NCBI GenBank assembly: GCA_029776225.1
Contig: JAKOTR010000053.1
Location: 62,001-126,000, forward strand
Direction of reading: 5' to 3'
DNA length: 64,000 bases
DNA from: Acidobacteriota bacterium
GTDB lineage: Bacteria > Acidobacteriota > Terriglobia > Bryobacterales > Bryobacteraceae
A program made the position numbers and the translations under genes. The notes beneath the pieces were generated by a model. The model searched no databases and was not told where the DNA came from. It saw nothing but the letters and a program-made list of their open reading frames with translations. The first letter of the stretch is position 1. Every line of letters starts with the position of its first letter. Positions 17,421 to 26,344 of the stretch are shown in pieces.

Positions 17421-18089
17421 ATGGCGGCCTTCGTTTTCGATCTCGACGGCACGCTCGTCGACAGCGTGTACCAGCACGTGCTGGCGTGGCGCGAAGCGCT
17501 CGAGAAGGTGGGCTTGTCGCTCTCGGTCTGGCGCATACACCGCCGAATCGGCATGAGCGGCGGACTGCTGGCGCAGGCACTGGGACGGGAGATCGGCCAC
17601 CGGGTCACCGGAGAGCAGGCAAAGCGCCTCGGAGAGCTGCACAGCGCCGCGTTCGTCCGCTACCGCGACGAGGTCAAGCCCCTGCCCGGAGCCCGCGAGC
17701 TGCTGCGCCGGCTGAGCGAGTCGCGGGTGCCCTACGCGGTGGCGACCAGCAGCAGGCTCGAAACCGCGCGGCGTTCGCTGGAAATGCTGGAGATCGGCCC
17801 TGAAGTCCCGATCGTCACCCGCGACGAAGTGCGCTATGCCAAGCCGGATCCCGACCTGTTCATCGCGGCGGCGCGGCGGCTCGCCGTTCCGCTACAGGAC
17901 ACGCTTGTTGTCGGCGACAGCGTTTGGGACCTGCTGGCCGCCCGCCGCGCGGGAAGCCTCGGCATCGGGGTGCTTTCCGGAGGCTACGGCGAAGAGGAGC
18001 TGACCCGCGCGGGAGCGTTTCGCGTTTATCAGGATCCGGCGGATCTGCTGTCCCATTTGGATGAAGTGGGAGTCCGCGCCCTGGATTGA
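17421..18089 (+). CDS. HAD-superfamily phosphatase (phosphoglycolate/beta-phosphoglucomutase-like)
   Basis: 222 residues. Motif I is FDLDGTLVDS (nucleophile Asp and acid Asp). Motif II Ser/Thr is in VATSS. The motif III Lys lies around YAKPDPDLF. Motif IV is VVGDSVWDLLAARRAG. A helical cap follows motif I (residues about 18-85), as in the phosphoglycolate phosphatase and beta-phosphoglucomutase group. Substrate cannot be told. It starts 7 bases after the HdeD-like stop, so it is probably in the same operon. Its stop is 35 bases before the thioesterase start. Confidence 0.88.
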   Translation: MAAFVFDLDGTLVDSVYQHVLAWREALEKVGLSLSVWRIHRRIGMSGGLLAQALGREIGHRVTGEQAKRLGELHSAAFVRYRDEVKPLPGARELLRRLSESRVPYAVATSSRLETARRSLEMLEIGPEVPIVTRDEVRYAKPDPDLFIAAARRLAVPLQDTLVVGDSVWDLLAARRAGSLGIGVLSGGYGEEELTRAGAFRVYQDPADLLSHLDEVGVRALD

Positions 18090-18124
18090 TTGCGAAACCC
18101 GACAAAGCGGACTACGCTGTCGGA

Positions 18125-18532
18125 ATGGAAATGCAGCAGATCGCGCAGTTCTTCAAAGGGGACCAGTTTGCCAAAGAGAACGGGATGAGAGTGGTCGAAG
18201 TGCGTCCAGGCTTCGCCCAGGCGGAAATGAAGGTCGAACCGCGCCATCTGAACGCGGTGGGGATCGTTCAGGGCGGCGCAGTGTTCACCCTCGCCGACCT
18301 GGCTTTCGCCGCGGCGTCGAATTCGCACGGCGTGCTGGCGGTCGCTTGCCAGGCGGATCTCACTTACTTCAAGGCGGTTGCTTCGGGCACGCTGACGGCC
18401 GTGGCGGAGGAGATCTCCCGCACTCGCAAGCTTTCCACCTGCCTGATCCGCGTCACCAACGAAGAAGGAGAGCTGGTGGCGCTGTTCAAGGGCGTCGCCT
18501 ACATCAAGGGCACGCCTCTTGGCGTTGCGTGA
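18125..18532 (+). CDS. PaaI-family hotdog thioesterase
   Basis: 135 residues from ATG 18125; an in-frame TTG at 18086 would overlap the preceding gene and is less likely. The hotdog fold signature is HLNAVGIVQGGAVFTLADLA, matching the PaaI pattern N-x-x-G-x-(H/Q)-G-G-x(4)-LAD, here with Gln where His is commoner. The second half has LTYFKAVASGTLTAVAEEIS. Members hydrolyse acyl- or aryl-CoA thioesters in the cytoplasm, often phenylacetyl-CoA intermediates. No phenylacetate genes are nearby, so the substrate stays open. Confidence 0.87.
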   Translation: MEMQQIAQFFKGDQFAKENGMRVVEVRPGFAQAEMKVEPRHLNAVGIVQGGAVFTLADLAFAAASNSHGVLAVACQADLTYFKAVASGTLTAVAEEISRTRKLSTCLIRVTNEEGELVALFKGVAYIKGTPLGVA

Positions 18533-18556
18533 TAAACAAAGCTACAATCGCGCTGT

Positions 18557-20347
18557 TTACCACCCCACCGGCTTGCCTTTGTTCTGCTCGTCGAGCCACT
18601 TCTGGAGCGGCGCGAAGTAATCGCGGATGGCGGTTGCATCCATCTGGCGCTGCCCGGTGAGGGCCTGGAGCGCGTCCGGCCAGGGGCGGCTTATCCCCAT
18701 CTCCAGCATGTCGCGCAGGCGCTTGCCGGCCGCCTCATTCCCGTAAATCGAACAGCGGTGCAGCGGGCCCGTGCAGCCGGCCTCTCGCGCCAGCGCGCGG
18801 TGGAACTGGAACTGCAAAATGTGCGCCAGGAAGTAGCGCGTATAGGGAACGTTCGCCGGGACGTGATACTTGGCGCCGGGGTCGAAGTCCTGCTCGCTGC
18901 GCGCAACCGGCGCGTCGACTCCCTGGTATTTCCGCCGCAGTTCCCACCACGCCTGGTTGTAGCGCTCCGGCGGGATAGCGCCCGAGAACACTTCCCACCG
19001 CCATTGGTCGATCAGCAGCCCGAACGGCAGGAACGCAACCTTATCGAGGGCGCGCCGGAGCAGCAGGCCGATATCCTTCGAGGGGTCCGGAGCTTTGTCG
19101 AGCAGGCCCAGCTTCACCAGGTACTCCGGCGTGACCGAGAGCGCGATGGTGTCGCCGATGGCCTCGTGAAAGCCGTCGTTCGCGCTGTCGCGGAACAGGA
19201 ACGGCTGCTTGTTGTAGGCGCGCTGGTAGAAATTGTGTCCGAGTTCGTGGTGGATGGTGACGAAATCCTCTTCCGTAATGTCGATGCACATCTTTAGGCG
19301 CAGATCGTCCTCGCTGTCGACGTTCCACGCGCTGGCATGGCACACGACTTCGCGGTCCCGCGGTTTGACGAACATCGAGCGTTCCCAGAAGGTTTGCGGA
19401 AGAGGAGCAAAGCCGAGCGAGGTGAAAAAGCCCTCGCCGTACTTTACCATCTGTTTCCAGTCGAAATTCCGCTTTCTCAGAATTTCGGTGAGGTCGTAGC
19501 CGGGGTCGGCTTCCTTGGGCGCCACCAACGGATAGATGTTTTCCCAGGACTGCGCCCAGGGATTTCCCAGCAGGTGCGCCGGGATCGGACCGGAGGCGGG
19601 CACGATGTCGCCGTACTTCTCCCGCAGCTTGTGCCGCACATAAGCGTGCAGCGAAACGTAGAGCGGCTTGACCTGCTCCCAGAGGCGTTCCACCTCTTTC
19701 GCGAACACATCGGGAGGCATGTCGTACTTCGACCGCCACATGGCGCCGGTGTCGGCGAATCCCAGCTCCCGCGCCCCCTTGTTGGCAAGCTGCACGTAGC
19801 GCGTAAAGTCGCTCCGCATAGGCGGAGAGATGGTGCGCCACCCCCTCCAGACGTCCAGCAGTTCAGCCGGGTCCCGGCTCTCGGCCATGATCTTCGTGAT
19901 GGCCTCGATATCGAGGCACTTCGATTGATCGCCGCCGGGACAGTACTTGCCCTTCCCGTACATGCCCTGCATCCGGGTGACGATCTCAGCCAGCTCGCGG
20001 CTTTCCTTCGGGTCGGCCGGCGCCGCCAGGGTGAGGGACAGCTTGAGCAGTTTCATCTTGCGCGCCAGTTCCGGCGGCAGGGTGAGCTTGTCGAAGCGCG
20101 CGGCTTCCTTGGCGAACGCCGCGGCGGCGTTCATCAGCCGCTCGCTATGCAGCGCGGAAAGGGCTTCGCTGTCTTCGTTGATGTAGGTGGAGTATACCCA
20201 GTCGGCCCGCGCGGAAATCGTGGAAAGGTCGAGCAGCGTGCTCTCGACTTTTTCCATGAACTCCCGCGCTTCCTGGACGGTGGGCGCTTTTGCCGGCTGG
20301 GCTGCCAGAAGGGCGCCGGCGGCCAGAGCGAGTACCAGGATCCTCAT
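18557..20347 (-). CDS. M2-family peptidyl-dipeptidase (ACE-like), exported
   Basis: 596 residues with a signal peptide (LVLALAAGALLAAQPA). The zinc site is IHHELGHNFYQRAY (near residue 367), and the third ligand Glu follows in FHEAIGDTIALS. Other conserved blocks are QWRWEVFSGAIPPERYNQAW and RYFLAHILQFQFHRAL. Length fits bacterial angiotensin-converting-enzyme homologues, which remove dipeptides from peptide C-termini in the periplasm. It probably serves peptide scavenging, in line with the prolyl oligopeptidase and CstA encoded nearby. Convergent with the thioesterase gene. Confidence 0.95.
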   Translation of the reverse strand: MRILVLALAAGALLAAQPAKAPTVQEAREFMEKVESTLLDLSTISARADWVYSTYINEDSEALSALHSERLMNAAAAFAKEAARFDKLTLPPELARKMKLLKLSLTLAAPADPKESRELAEIVTRMQGMYGKGKYCPGGDQSKCLDIEAITKIMAESRDPAELLDVWRGWRTISPPMRSDFTRYVQLANKGARELGFADTGAMWRSKYDMPPDVFAKEVERLWEQVKPLYVSLHAYVRHKLREKYGDIVPASGPIPAHLLGNPWAQSWENIYPLVAPKEADPGYDLTEILRKRNFDWKQMVKYGEGFFTSLGFAPLPQTFWERSMFVKPRDREVVCHASAWNVDSEDDLRLKMCIDITEEDFVTIHHELGHNFYQRAYNKQPFLFRDSANDGFHEAIGDTIALSVTPEYLVKLGLLDKAPDPSKDIGLLLRRALDKVAFLPFGLLIDQWRWEVFSGAIPPERYNQAWWELRRKYQGVDAPVARSEQDFDPGAKYHVPANVPYTRYFLAHILQFQFHRALAREAGCTGPLHRCSIYGNEAAGKRLRDMLEMGISRPWPDALQALTGQRQMDATAIRDYFAPLQKWLDEQNKGKPVGW

Positions 20348-20413
20348 ATGCCTTCAGATTAGCCCAGGCACGGGCTGGGCACGAAGGCCCCGGGGCGCTC
20401 CGGGCAAGCCGGT

Positions 20414-21433
20414 TTACTTCCCTTTTTTCTCCACGATGTTCATCGCGAAATAATTGACGACTTTGGCCTCGTCGCGCGCGATTTCATAATAGGCGTTGCG
20501 CAGCAACTGGTCCTTGCGTCCCAGCAGGGCCTCGCGGATCGTCTGCTGAACGCGCGGGTCGTTGAGATCGCGCTGCCCGGCCGGCTCCTTGGAATAGACC
20601 TTGAGGATGCGGTAGGCTCCCGGCGTGGGGATGATGGGCGAAATCTGGCCCGGCTGCAAGGAATTGATGAGCTGCCGCACCTGAGGGCTCGACTGGTCGA
20701 AGGCGGAGAGCGGCAGGAAACCAAGATCGCCGCCGTTCGCCGTGGTCTCAGGGTCTTCGGAGTAGTTCTCCGCCAGCATCGCGAAGTCCTCGCCCTGCCG
20801 CAGCCGCGCCTCGATCATCTGGATCTTCTTCCTGGCCTCCTGGTCGTTCTGGGCCTTGTCGTTTTTCAGGTTGCGCGCGCCGCTGTCGGGCGTAGAGGTC
20901 ACCAGGATCTGCGCAAGGTGAATGGTGGGCTCGGGGCGGTTGAAGCTGGCCTTGTTGGCGTTGTAGAAATCGGTGATTTCCTTGTCCGTAATGGCGATTT
21001 TAGAAGTGATCTCGCGGTTGATGAGTTTCTGCACGCTCAAGTCGCGCCGGAGCTGCTCCTTGAGGTCGGCCACGGTCATCTTGCGCTTCTCGAGCTGCTT
21101 CTGGAACTCTTCCTGGGTGTAGGGAGCTTTCAGCTCGTTGAACTTGGCGTCCACCTCGGAATCGGTGGCCATGAGCCCGAGCTTCTCGGCGCGCTGAAGC
21201 ATAATCTCGTTTTCAATCAGCGTGCGCAGAATCTCGAGCTTCTGGATCATCATCAGATCGTCGCTTGCCCGTTCGGCGGTGGAGGCAAACTGCGCTTCGT
21301 AGATGCGGTCGATCTGGTCGTAGGTGATCGGCCGGCCGTTTACGGTTGCGGCCACATTGGCCGGGGGCGCCTTCTTACAACCCGCCAGCAAAAGCACAAC
21401 GGGTAAGAGATACAGGACCTTAGCAAGTCGCAT
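20414..21433 (-). CDS. SurA/PrsA-like peptidyl-prolyl isomerase lipoprotein
   Basis: 339 residues from ATG 21433. The lipobox is LLLAGCKK. The N-terminal SurA-type chaperone region (ATVNGRPITYDQIDRIYEA, then ENEIMLQRAEKLG) is followed by a parvulin domain at about 165-275 (IHLAQILVTS, ENYSEDPETTANGGDLGFLP, ISPIIPTPGAYRILKVYSKE). It should assist folding of outer-membrane and secreted proteins. It lies between an exported peptidase and fabD on the same strand; spacing of 66 and 70 bases leaves operon membership open. Confidence 0.9.
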   Translation of the reverse strand: MRLAKVLYLLPVVLLLAGCKKAPPANVAATVNGRPITYDQIDRIYEAQFASTAERASDDLMMIQKLEILRTLIENEIMLQRAEKLGLMATDSEVDAKFNELKAPYTQEEFQKQLEKRKMTVADLKEQLRRDLSVQKLINREITSKIAITDKEITDFYNANKASFNRPEPTIHLAQILVTSTPDSGARNLKNDKAQNDQEARKKIQMIEARLRQGEDFAMLAENYSEDPETTANGGDLGFLPLSAFDQSSPQVRQLINSLQPGQISPIIPTPGAYRILKVYSKEPAGQRDLNDPRVQQTIREALLGRKDQLLRNAYYEIARDEAKVVNYFAMNIVEKKGK

Positions 21434-21509
21434 ATGCAAAAAACCATTCTAGCCAAGAGGCTCGCGGGCGGGGCGCGCGAAACGCGTGCGCCATCCGGCG
21501 CCGGGCGGC

Positions 21510-22439
21510 TCAAACAAGGGCCGCTTGCAGCTTCTCCAAATCCTCGGCTTCACCGAATCGAAGACCCTTCAGAGCCGGGTCGATACCTCGCAGCAATCCG
21601 CTCAGGACTCCGCCGGGGCCGATTTCCAGAAAGGTCCCGCAGCCATTGGCGGCCAGCAGCCGGATGGTTTCGGTCCAGCGGACGGGGCTGGTGACCTGGT
21701 CGATCAATCCCCGGCGAGCCTCCGCCCCGGTGCGGATCACCTCGGCGCGCACGTTGTTCACCAGGGGGCAGCAGAGATCGGAAAACTCGGTCTGCTCGAG
21801 GTCCACCGCCAGCCGCTGCTGGGCGGGGAGCATGAGCGGGCAATGGAAGGGGGCGCTCACGGGGAGCAACACCGCGCGGCGCGCGCCCGCGGCCTTGGCC
21901 AGCTCGACGGCGCGCTGGACGGCGGCGGCATGCCCGGCGATCACCACCTGGTCGGGCGAGTTGAGATTGGCGGCCGTAACTACTTGCCCCTGAGCGGCTT
22001 GGGCAAGTATGTCATCCAGTTTTCCCTCCGGCAGCCGCAGCAGCGCCGCCATCGCGCCCTCACCCGGCGGCACCGCCTCCTGCATGTACCGGCCGCGCTT
22101 GCGCACCAGTTGCACGGCGTCTGCAAATTTCAGGCTGCCGGCGGCGACCAGCGCGGAGTACTCGCCCAGGCTGTGCCCGGCGACGTAGTCGGGTTGATAG
22201 CCCTTTTCGCGTAGAACCGTGAAGGCCGCCACGGAAACCGTCAGAATGGCAGGCTGAGTGTTTTCCGTCAGTTTCAGGGCCTCTTCCGGCCCCTCGAAGC
22301 ACAGGCTGGAAAGCGAAAAGCCAAGCGCCCGGTCGGCCTCCTCGAAGATGGCTCTGGCGGAAGGGAATGCCTCGGCCAGGCTCCTGCCCATCCCGGCGAA
22401 TTGGGAGCCTTGACCGGGAAATAGGAAAGCGGTTTTCAT
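21510..22439 (-). CDS. fabD: Malonyl-CoA:ACP transacylase FabD
   Basis: 309 residues, standard for FabD. It starts MKTAFLFPGQGSQ at 22439 (22451 is an in-frame alternative). The nucleophile Ser is in GHSLGEYSAL. The malonyl-carboxylate Arg region is VRKRGRYMQEAVPPGEGAMA. The catalytic His is in APFHCPLM. It loads malonyl groups onto acyl carrier protein for fatty-acid synthesis. The usual partners fabH, fabG and acpP are not adjacent, which is uncommon but not rare. Divergent from the RND pump gene. Confidence 0.95.
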   Translation of the reverse strand: MKTAFLFPGQGSQFAGMGRSLAEAFPSARAIFEEADRALGFSLSSLCFEGPEEALKLTENTQPAILTVSVAAFTVLREKGYQPDYVAGHSLGEYSALVAAGSLKFADAVQLVRKRGRYMQEAVPPGEGAMAALLRLPEGKLDDILAQAAQGQVVTAANLNSPDQVVIAGHAAAVQRAVELAKAAGARRAVLLPVSAPFHCPLMLPAQQRLAVDLEQTEFSDLCCPLVNNVRAEVIRTGAEARRGLIDQVTSPVRWTETIRLLAANGCGTFLEIGPGGVLSGLLRGIDPALKGLRFGEAEDLEKLQAALV

Positions 22440-22533
22440 AGGAACATTCATTGTACGATGAAGAGTAACTTTGAAATGGAGAAGCACGCCCTGATAATCA
22501 GCTCGTTGATTTCGGGCGGGCAGGAGTGGTCCC

Positions 22534-25500
22534 GTGCGCCTTTCTGAGATCTGCGTTCAGCGCCCTGTTTTCGCGTCCATGATGATCCTCTTCCTCACGG
22601 TGATGGGGATCTTCAGTTTCCTTGATCTGGGTGTGGACCTGTTCCCGCGCACCGATCCAGCGGTCGTGTTCGTCCGGGTCCAACTGCCCGGCGCAAGCCC
22701 CGAGGAGATGACTTCGCAGGTGGTGATGCCGCTCGAGGAAGCCATCGCCTCGGTCAGCGGCATTGAGGAACTGCGCGCCAACGTCAGCGAGGGCAGCGCG
22801 AACATCATCGTCCAGTTCGTGCTGGAGCGCGATATCGGCGAGGCGACCGAAGACGTGCGGGAAAAGGTTTCGGGCGCAGTGCGGCGCCTTCCGCCGAACA
22901 TCCTGCCGCCGGTGGTTCAGAAAGCGGACCCCGACAGCGACCCGATCATAACCATCGCGGTGAGCGGCGACCGTCCGGTGCGCGAGCTGACCGAGATCGC
23001 GGATAAGCAGATCCGGCGCGCCATGGAGACGGTGGACGGAGTGGCCGCCGTGGATATCACCGGAGGGCGCCAGCGGCAGATCAACATCTTCCTGGATATC
23101 AACAAGCTGAGCGGCTACAACTTGACCGCGCAGGACGTCCAGAATGCGTTGCGGGCCGAGAACGTGGAAGCGCCTGGCGGGCGCATCGTGCGCGGCCCCA
23201 CGGAGATCGGCGTCCGCACGATGGGCCGCGTCGAGAGCATCGAGGAATTCAACAACATCATCATCAAGAACGTCAACGGCGCGCCGATCCGCATTCGCGA
23301 CGTCGGCTACGCCGAGGACGGGATGACCGAACAGCGCAGCTTCGCTTACTTCAACAAGACCCCGGCGGTCATCCTCCAGGTGCGGCGCCAGACCGGAACG
23401 AACACGGTCCGCGTGGTGGAAGCGATTCAAGAGCGGCTGAAGACGCTCCAGGACGAACTCCCGGCCGGCGTGAAGCTCGATGTAGTGAGAGAGCAGGCCA
23501 TGTTCATCAAGGCCGCGGTCAAGGCGCTCGAAGAGCACCTGATTCTGGGCAGCCTGTTCGCCTCCCTCATCGTCTGGCTGTTTATTCGCGATTTGCGGAC
23601 GGTGCTGATCAGCTCCATCGCCATACCCACCTCCATCGTGACGACCTTCACGCTCATGCGCGCCATGGACTTCACCTTGAACTCCATGACGCTTCTTGGG
23701 TTGACGCTGGCGGTGGGTATAGTCATCGACGACGCCATCATTGTGCTCGAAAACATCTACCGCTTCATCGACGAGAAGGGTGTGCCTCCGATGCAAGCGG
23801 CCGTGCAGGCCACAAAGGAGATCGCCCTGGCGGTGATGGCGACCACGCTTTCGCTGGTCATCATTTTCGTGCCGATCGCGTTCATGACCGGTTACGCCAA
23901 GCGCTTCCTGAACCAGTTCGGGTGGACGATGGCGTTCTCGATCATGGTTTCCATGCTGGTGGCGTTCACGCTGACGCCCACGCTAAGCGCCCGCATTCTG
24001 AAAAGGCGGACCGGAGGGTCTGAGAAGCACCACGGCGTGCAGAGGGGCGGTTTCTTCGACCGGACCTACACGGGCGTGCTCAACTGGTCTCTGAACCACC
24101 GCTGGGTGATCGTCGGCATCACCATCGTGACTTTCCTTTCGACCTTCGTCCTCTACCGCTACATCGGGCGCGACTGGATGCCGCAGGAAGACCAGAATGA
24201 ACTCAACGCGGGACTCGAGCTGCCCGAAGGCACTTCGATAGAGGAAACCGAACGCGTAACGATGGAGATTGCCAAGAAGATCATGGAGATCGACGGCGTC
24301 GTTGCCGTGATCCCCACGACACAAGGCTACTCGGGACGCGTCAACAGCGCCAACATCGGGATTCTCCTCAAACCGGAGAGCGAGCGCGCTCCGATTCTGG
24401 AGATGGGCGCACGGGTGCGCGCGGTGATGCGCCCCTACGCCTACGCCCGCCCGCGTGTTTCGTTCCCCAACACTCTGGGAGGGCGCGAAACGTTTTCTCC
24501 GATCCGGGCGATGCTGCTTGGACCCGAGCTTGAGCCGCTCGTCGAGATTGCTAAGCAGGCCCACGTGAGAATGATGGAGGTTCCCTCGGTCAGCGATTTC
24601 CGGGTAAACCTGAACCTCAACGATCCCGAGTTGCAGGTCCACATCGACCGGACGAAAGCCTCCGACCTTGGCGTACGCGTATCCGATATCTCGAACGCGG
24701 TGCGGCTGCTGATGTCCGGCGACGATGAAATCTCCACCTACAAGGAAGGCTCCGAACAGTACCAGGTAACCATGAGGCTGATGCCGGGGCAGCGCGACGA
24801 CCCGGAGGTGCTCAGCCGCATTCTGGTGCCCTCGGCGAAGCTCGGACTCATCCGGCTCGATTCCGTCGCCGAACTGAAGCGCGGGCTCGGCCCCAGCCGT
24901 ATCGAGCGCTTCAACCGGCAATTCGCCATCGGCATGTTCGGCAACGTAGCCCCGGGATACTCCCTGCACCAGGCGGCCGAGGCGACAGCCGCCGTGATCA
25001 ATGACATCGGGCTGCCAGCCGGCTGCGATCTATATTTCTCGGGCCAGGTGAAGATCCTGGAGGAGACAACAATCAATATGCTGCTTGCCTTCGCGCTGGC
25101 CTCGATCTTCATGTACATGGTGCTGGCGGCCCAGTTCGAAAGCCTGATTCACCCGTTCATCATCCTCCTCACGCTGCCGCTGTCGATTCCCTTCGCGCTG
25201 ATCTCGCTCCTCGGCACCGGGCGTAGCCTGAACCTGTTCAGCGCACTGGGGATTCTGCTGCTGCTGGGCATCGTGAAAAAGAACGGCATTCTTCAGATCG
25301 ACTACATGAACCGGCTGCGGGATCAAGGCGTGCCGCTGCGCGAGGCCATTATCGAGGCTAACCGCGTGCGGCTAAGGCCCATCCTCATGACGACGTTCTC
25401 CATCGTCGCGGGCCTTATCCCCACTGCCATGGGTGTGGGAGCCGGAGCGTCCCAGCGCTCGGCCATCGCCGTAACCATCATTGGTGGACAGACGCTCTGC

Positions 25501-25617
25501 CTGCTGCTGACCTTGCTCGTAGTGCCGGTGGGCTACTCGCTGGTGGAAGACGTCAAAGCCAGACTGGCAGCGCGGCGCGCAGCCGTGGCCGCTCCCGCTC
25601 CGGCAGCGGGCGACTAA
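22534..25617 (+). CDS. RND-family inner-membrane efflux pump (HAE1/AcrB type)
   Basis: 1027 residues, typical of AcrB/MexB-like pumps. Twelve membrane spans are expected. The proton-relay Asp pair is in GIVIDDAIIVLENI (about 400), and the conserved Lys is in GIVKKNGIL. The N-terminus (ICVQRPVFASMMILFLTVMG) and porter-domain blocks (QLPGASPEEMTSQVVMPLEE) are family hallmarks. GTG 22534 is preceded by AGGAG 7-8 bases upstream. It pumps hydrophobic substrates out of the inner membrane or periplasm. No membrane-fusion protein or outer-membrane channel gene is adjacent, so it must borrow partners or act alone. A degenerate tandem repeat begins inside its last codons. Confidence 0.95.
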   Translation: MRLSEICVQRPVFASMMILFLTVMGIFSFLDLGVDLFPRTDPAVVFVRVQLPGASPEEMTSQVVMPLEEAIASVSGIEELRANVSEGSANIIVQFVLERDIGEATEDVREKVSGAVRRLPPNILPPVVQKADPDSDPIITIAVSGDRPVRELTEIADKQIRRAMETVDGVAAVDITGGRQRQINIFLDINKLSGYNLTAQDVQNALRAENVEAPGGRIVRGPTEIGVRTMGRVESIEEFNNIIIKNVNGAPIRIRDVGYAEDGMTEQRSFAYFNKTPAVILQVRRQTGTNTVRVVEAIQERLKTLQDELPAGVKLDVVREQAMFIKAAVKALEEHLILGSLFASLIVWLFIRDLRTVLISSIAIPTSIVTTFTLMRAMDFTLNSMTLLGLTLAVGIVIDDAIIVLENIYRFIDEKGVPPMQAAVQATKEIALAVMATTLSLVIIFVPIAFMTGYAKRFLNQFGWTMAFSIMVSMLVAFTLTPTLSARILKRRTGGSEKHHGVQRGGFFDRTYTGVLNWSLNHRWVIVGITIVTFLSTFVLYRYIGRDWMPQEDQNELNAGLELPEGTSIEETERVTMEIAKKIMEIDGVVAVIPTTQGYSGRVNSANIGILLKPESERAPILEMGARVRAVMRPYAYARPRVSFPNTLGGRETFSPIRAMLLGPELEPLVEIAKQAHVRMMEVPSVSDFRVNLNLNDPELQVHIDRTKASDLGVRVSDISNAVRLLMSGDDEISTYKEGSEQYQVTMRLMPGQRDDPEVLSRILVPSAKLGLIRLDSVAELKRGLGPSRIERFNRQFAIGMFGNVAPGYSLHQAAEATAAVINDIGLPAGCDLYFSGQVKILEETTINMLLAFALASIFMYMVLAAQFESLIHPFIILLTLPLSIPFALISLLGTGRSLNLFSALGILLLLGIVKKNGILQIDYMNRLRDQGVPLREAIIEANRVRLRPILMTTFSIVAGLIPTAMGVGAGASQRSAIAVTIIGGQTLCLLLTLLVVPVGYSLVEDVKARLAARRAAVAAPAPAAGD

Positions 25618-25775
25618 ACAGCGCACAATCCGAGATCACGCTTATAGGGACGTCGGGGTGGCTGCACCCGCTCCGGCAGCAGGTGGCCCAAAAAAACGCG
25701 CGATCCAAGATCTCGCCTGTCGGATCTCGCGGCAGCTGAACCCGCTCTGGCAGTGAGCGACAAAAAAGCCGCCGG
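25594..25775. repeat. Degenerate tandem repeat, period 73-74 bp, overlapping the RND gene end
   Basis: The core CCCGCTCCGGCAG occurs at 25594 and 25667, and again as CCCGCTCTGGCAG at 25741. Between cores, blocks such as GCaCaATCCgAGATCaCGC and GCgCgATCCaAGATCtCGC line up. The first unit includes the last codons and stop of the RND gene; the third is partial. The remaining stretch to 25849 carries only the leader of the next gene. Confidence 0.7.
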
Positions 25776-25849
25776 CAGCACATCAGCAAAAAAGTTGACA
25801 ACCAATCGGGCAGTCGTTGCGTCAATTCCAGTGACAAGGGGAGAACACG

Positions 25850-26044
25850 ATGAGTGAAGCCCAAAAAGCTAGAGCACAGAAAGAATTCAAGGGCTGGGCA
25901 TACTGCCCCATTTGCACACGCACTGTGGAAGCTCAGGTTGTGGCTTCCGGACGCAGAATGGTCGTCAAGCCGGGGCAGAAATGCCCGCGCTGCTCTTCTT
26001 CGCTGGAGGCGGCGGCCGTCGTCCGGTACGACGTTGCGGCTTGA
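25850..26044 (+). CDS. Small zinc-ribbon protein
   Basis: 64 residues. Two cysteine pairs (CPIC near residue 19 and CPRC near 45) are spaced to bind one zinc, with a basic N-terminus (AQKARAQKEFKGW). ATG 25850 has GGGGAG 6 bases upstream. No known family is recognised. Such mini-ribbons often bind nucleic acid or serve as adaptors; here the function is unknown. A second small Cys-pair protein follows. Confidence 0.7.
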   Translation: MSEAQKARAQKEFKGWAYCPICTRTVEAQVVASGRRMVVKPGQKCPRCSSSLEAAAVVRYDVAA

Positions 26045-26119
26045 GGATTGCGTCCATGCGGGGCAGCACCTTGCATTGCCGATACGACTTATGCTGTAGT
26101 GGAAGCTGAGGTTGATTCC

Positions 26120-26344
26120 ATGCGGAGGAAAAGGATCGAGCCTTCCGAACCGGTGGTTCCAAGCGAGATCCTGGACAAAGCCAGGCGCGCCGCCCATCCG
26201 GACAAATTGCCGCGGGCGGCTAAGTGTGAAGTTTGCGGGGCCGAGTGTCCGCCGCATGCGTCCGAACGGCTTTGCTGGGTCTGCCGCCGCCTGAAGATCA
26301 GCGCGTGGCACGAAGTAGAACAGCAAATGTCCGCTCAGGAGTGA
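26120..26344 (+). CDS. Small protein with two Cys pairs (zinc-finger-like)
   Basis: 74 residues from ATG 26120, which has GAGG 8 bases upstream; the frame is open from 26048, so a longer form is possible. Cysteines are arranged as CEVCGAEC and CWVCRRLK, a likely single-zinc knuckle. It is highly charged (MRRKRIEPSEP). It has no recognised family. It lies just after the other mini zinc-ribbon gene and overlaps the 3' end of the convergent cyclodeaminase gene by 10 bases. Confidence 0.6.
   Translation: MRRKRIEPSEPVVPSEILDKARRAAHPDKLPRAAKCEVCGAECPPHASERLCWVCRRLKISAWHEVEQQMSAQE

Noticed and set aside
18533-18559. TAAAC/GTTTA stem between the thioesterase and M2 peptidase genes as a terminator
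   Set aside because: The stem is short, bulged and overlaps the peptidase stop; too weak to call.
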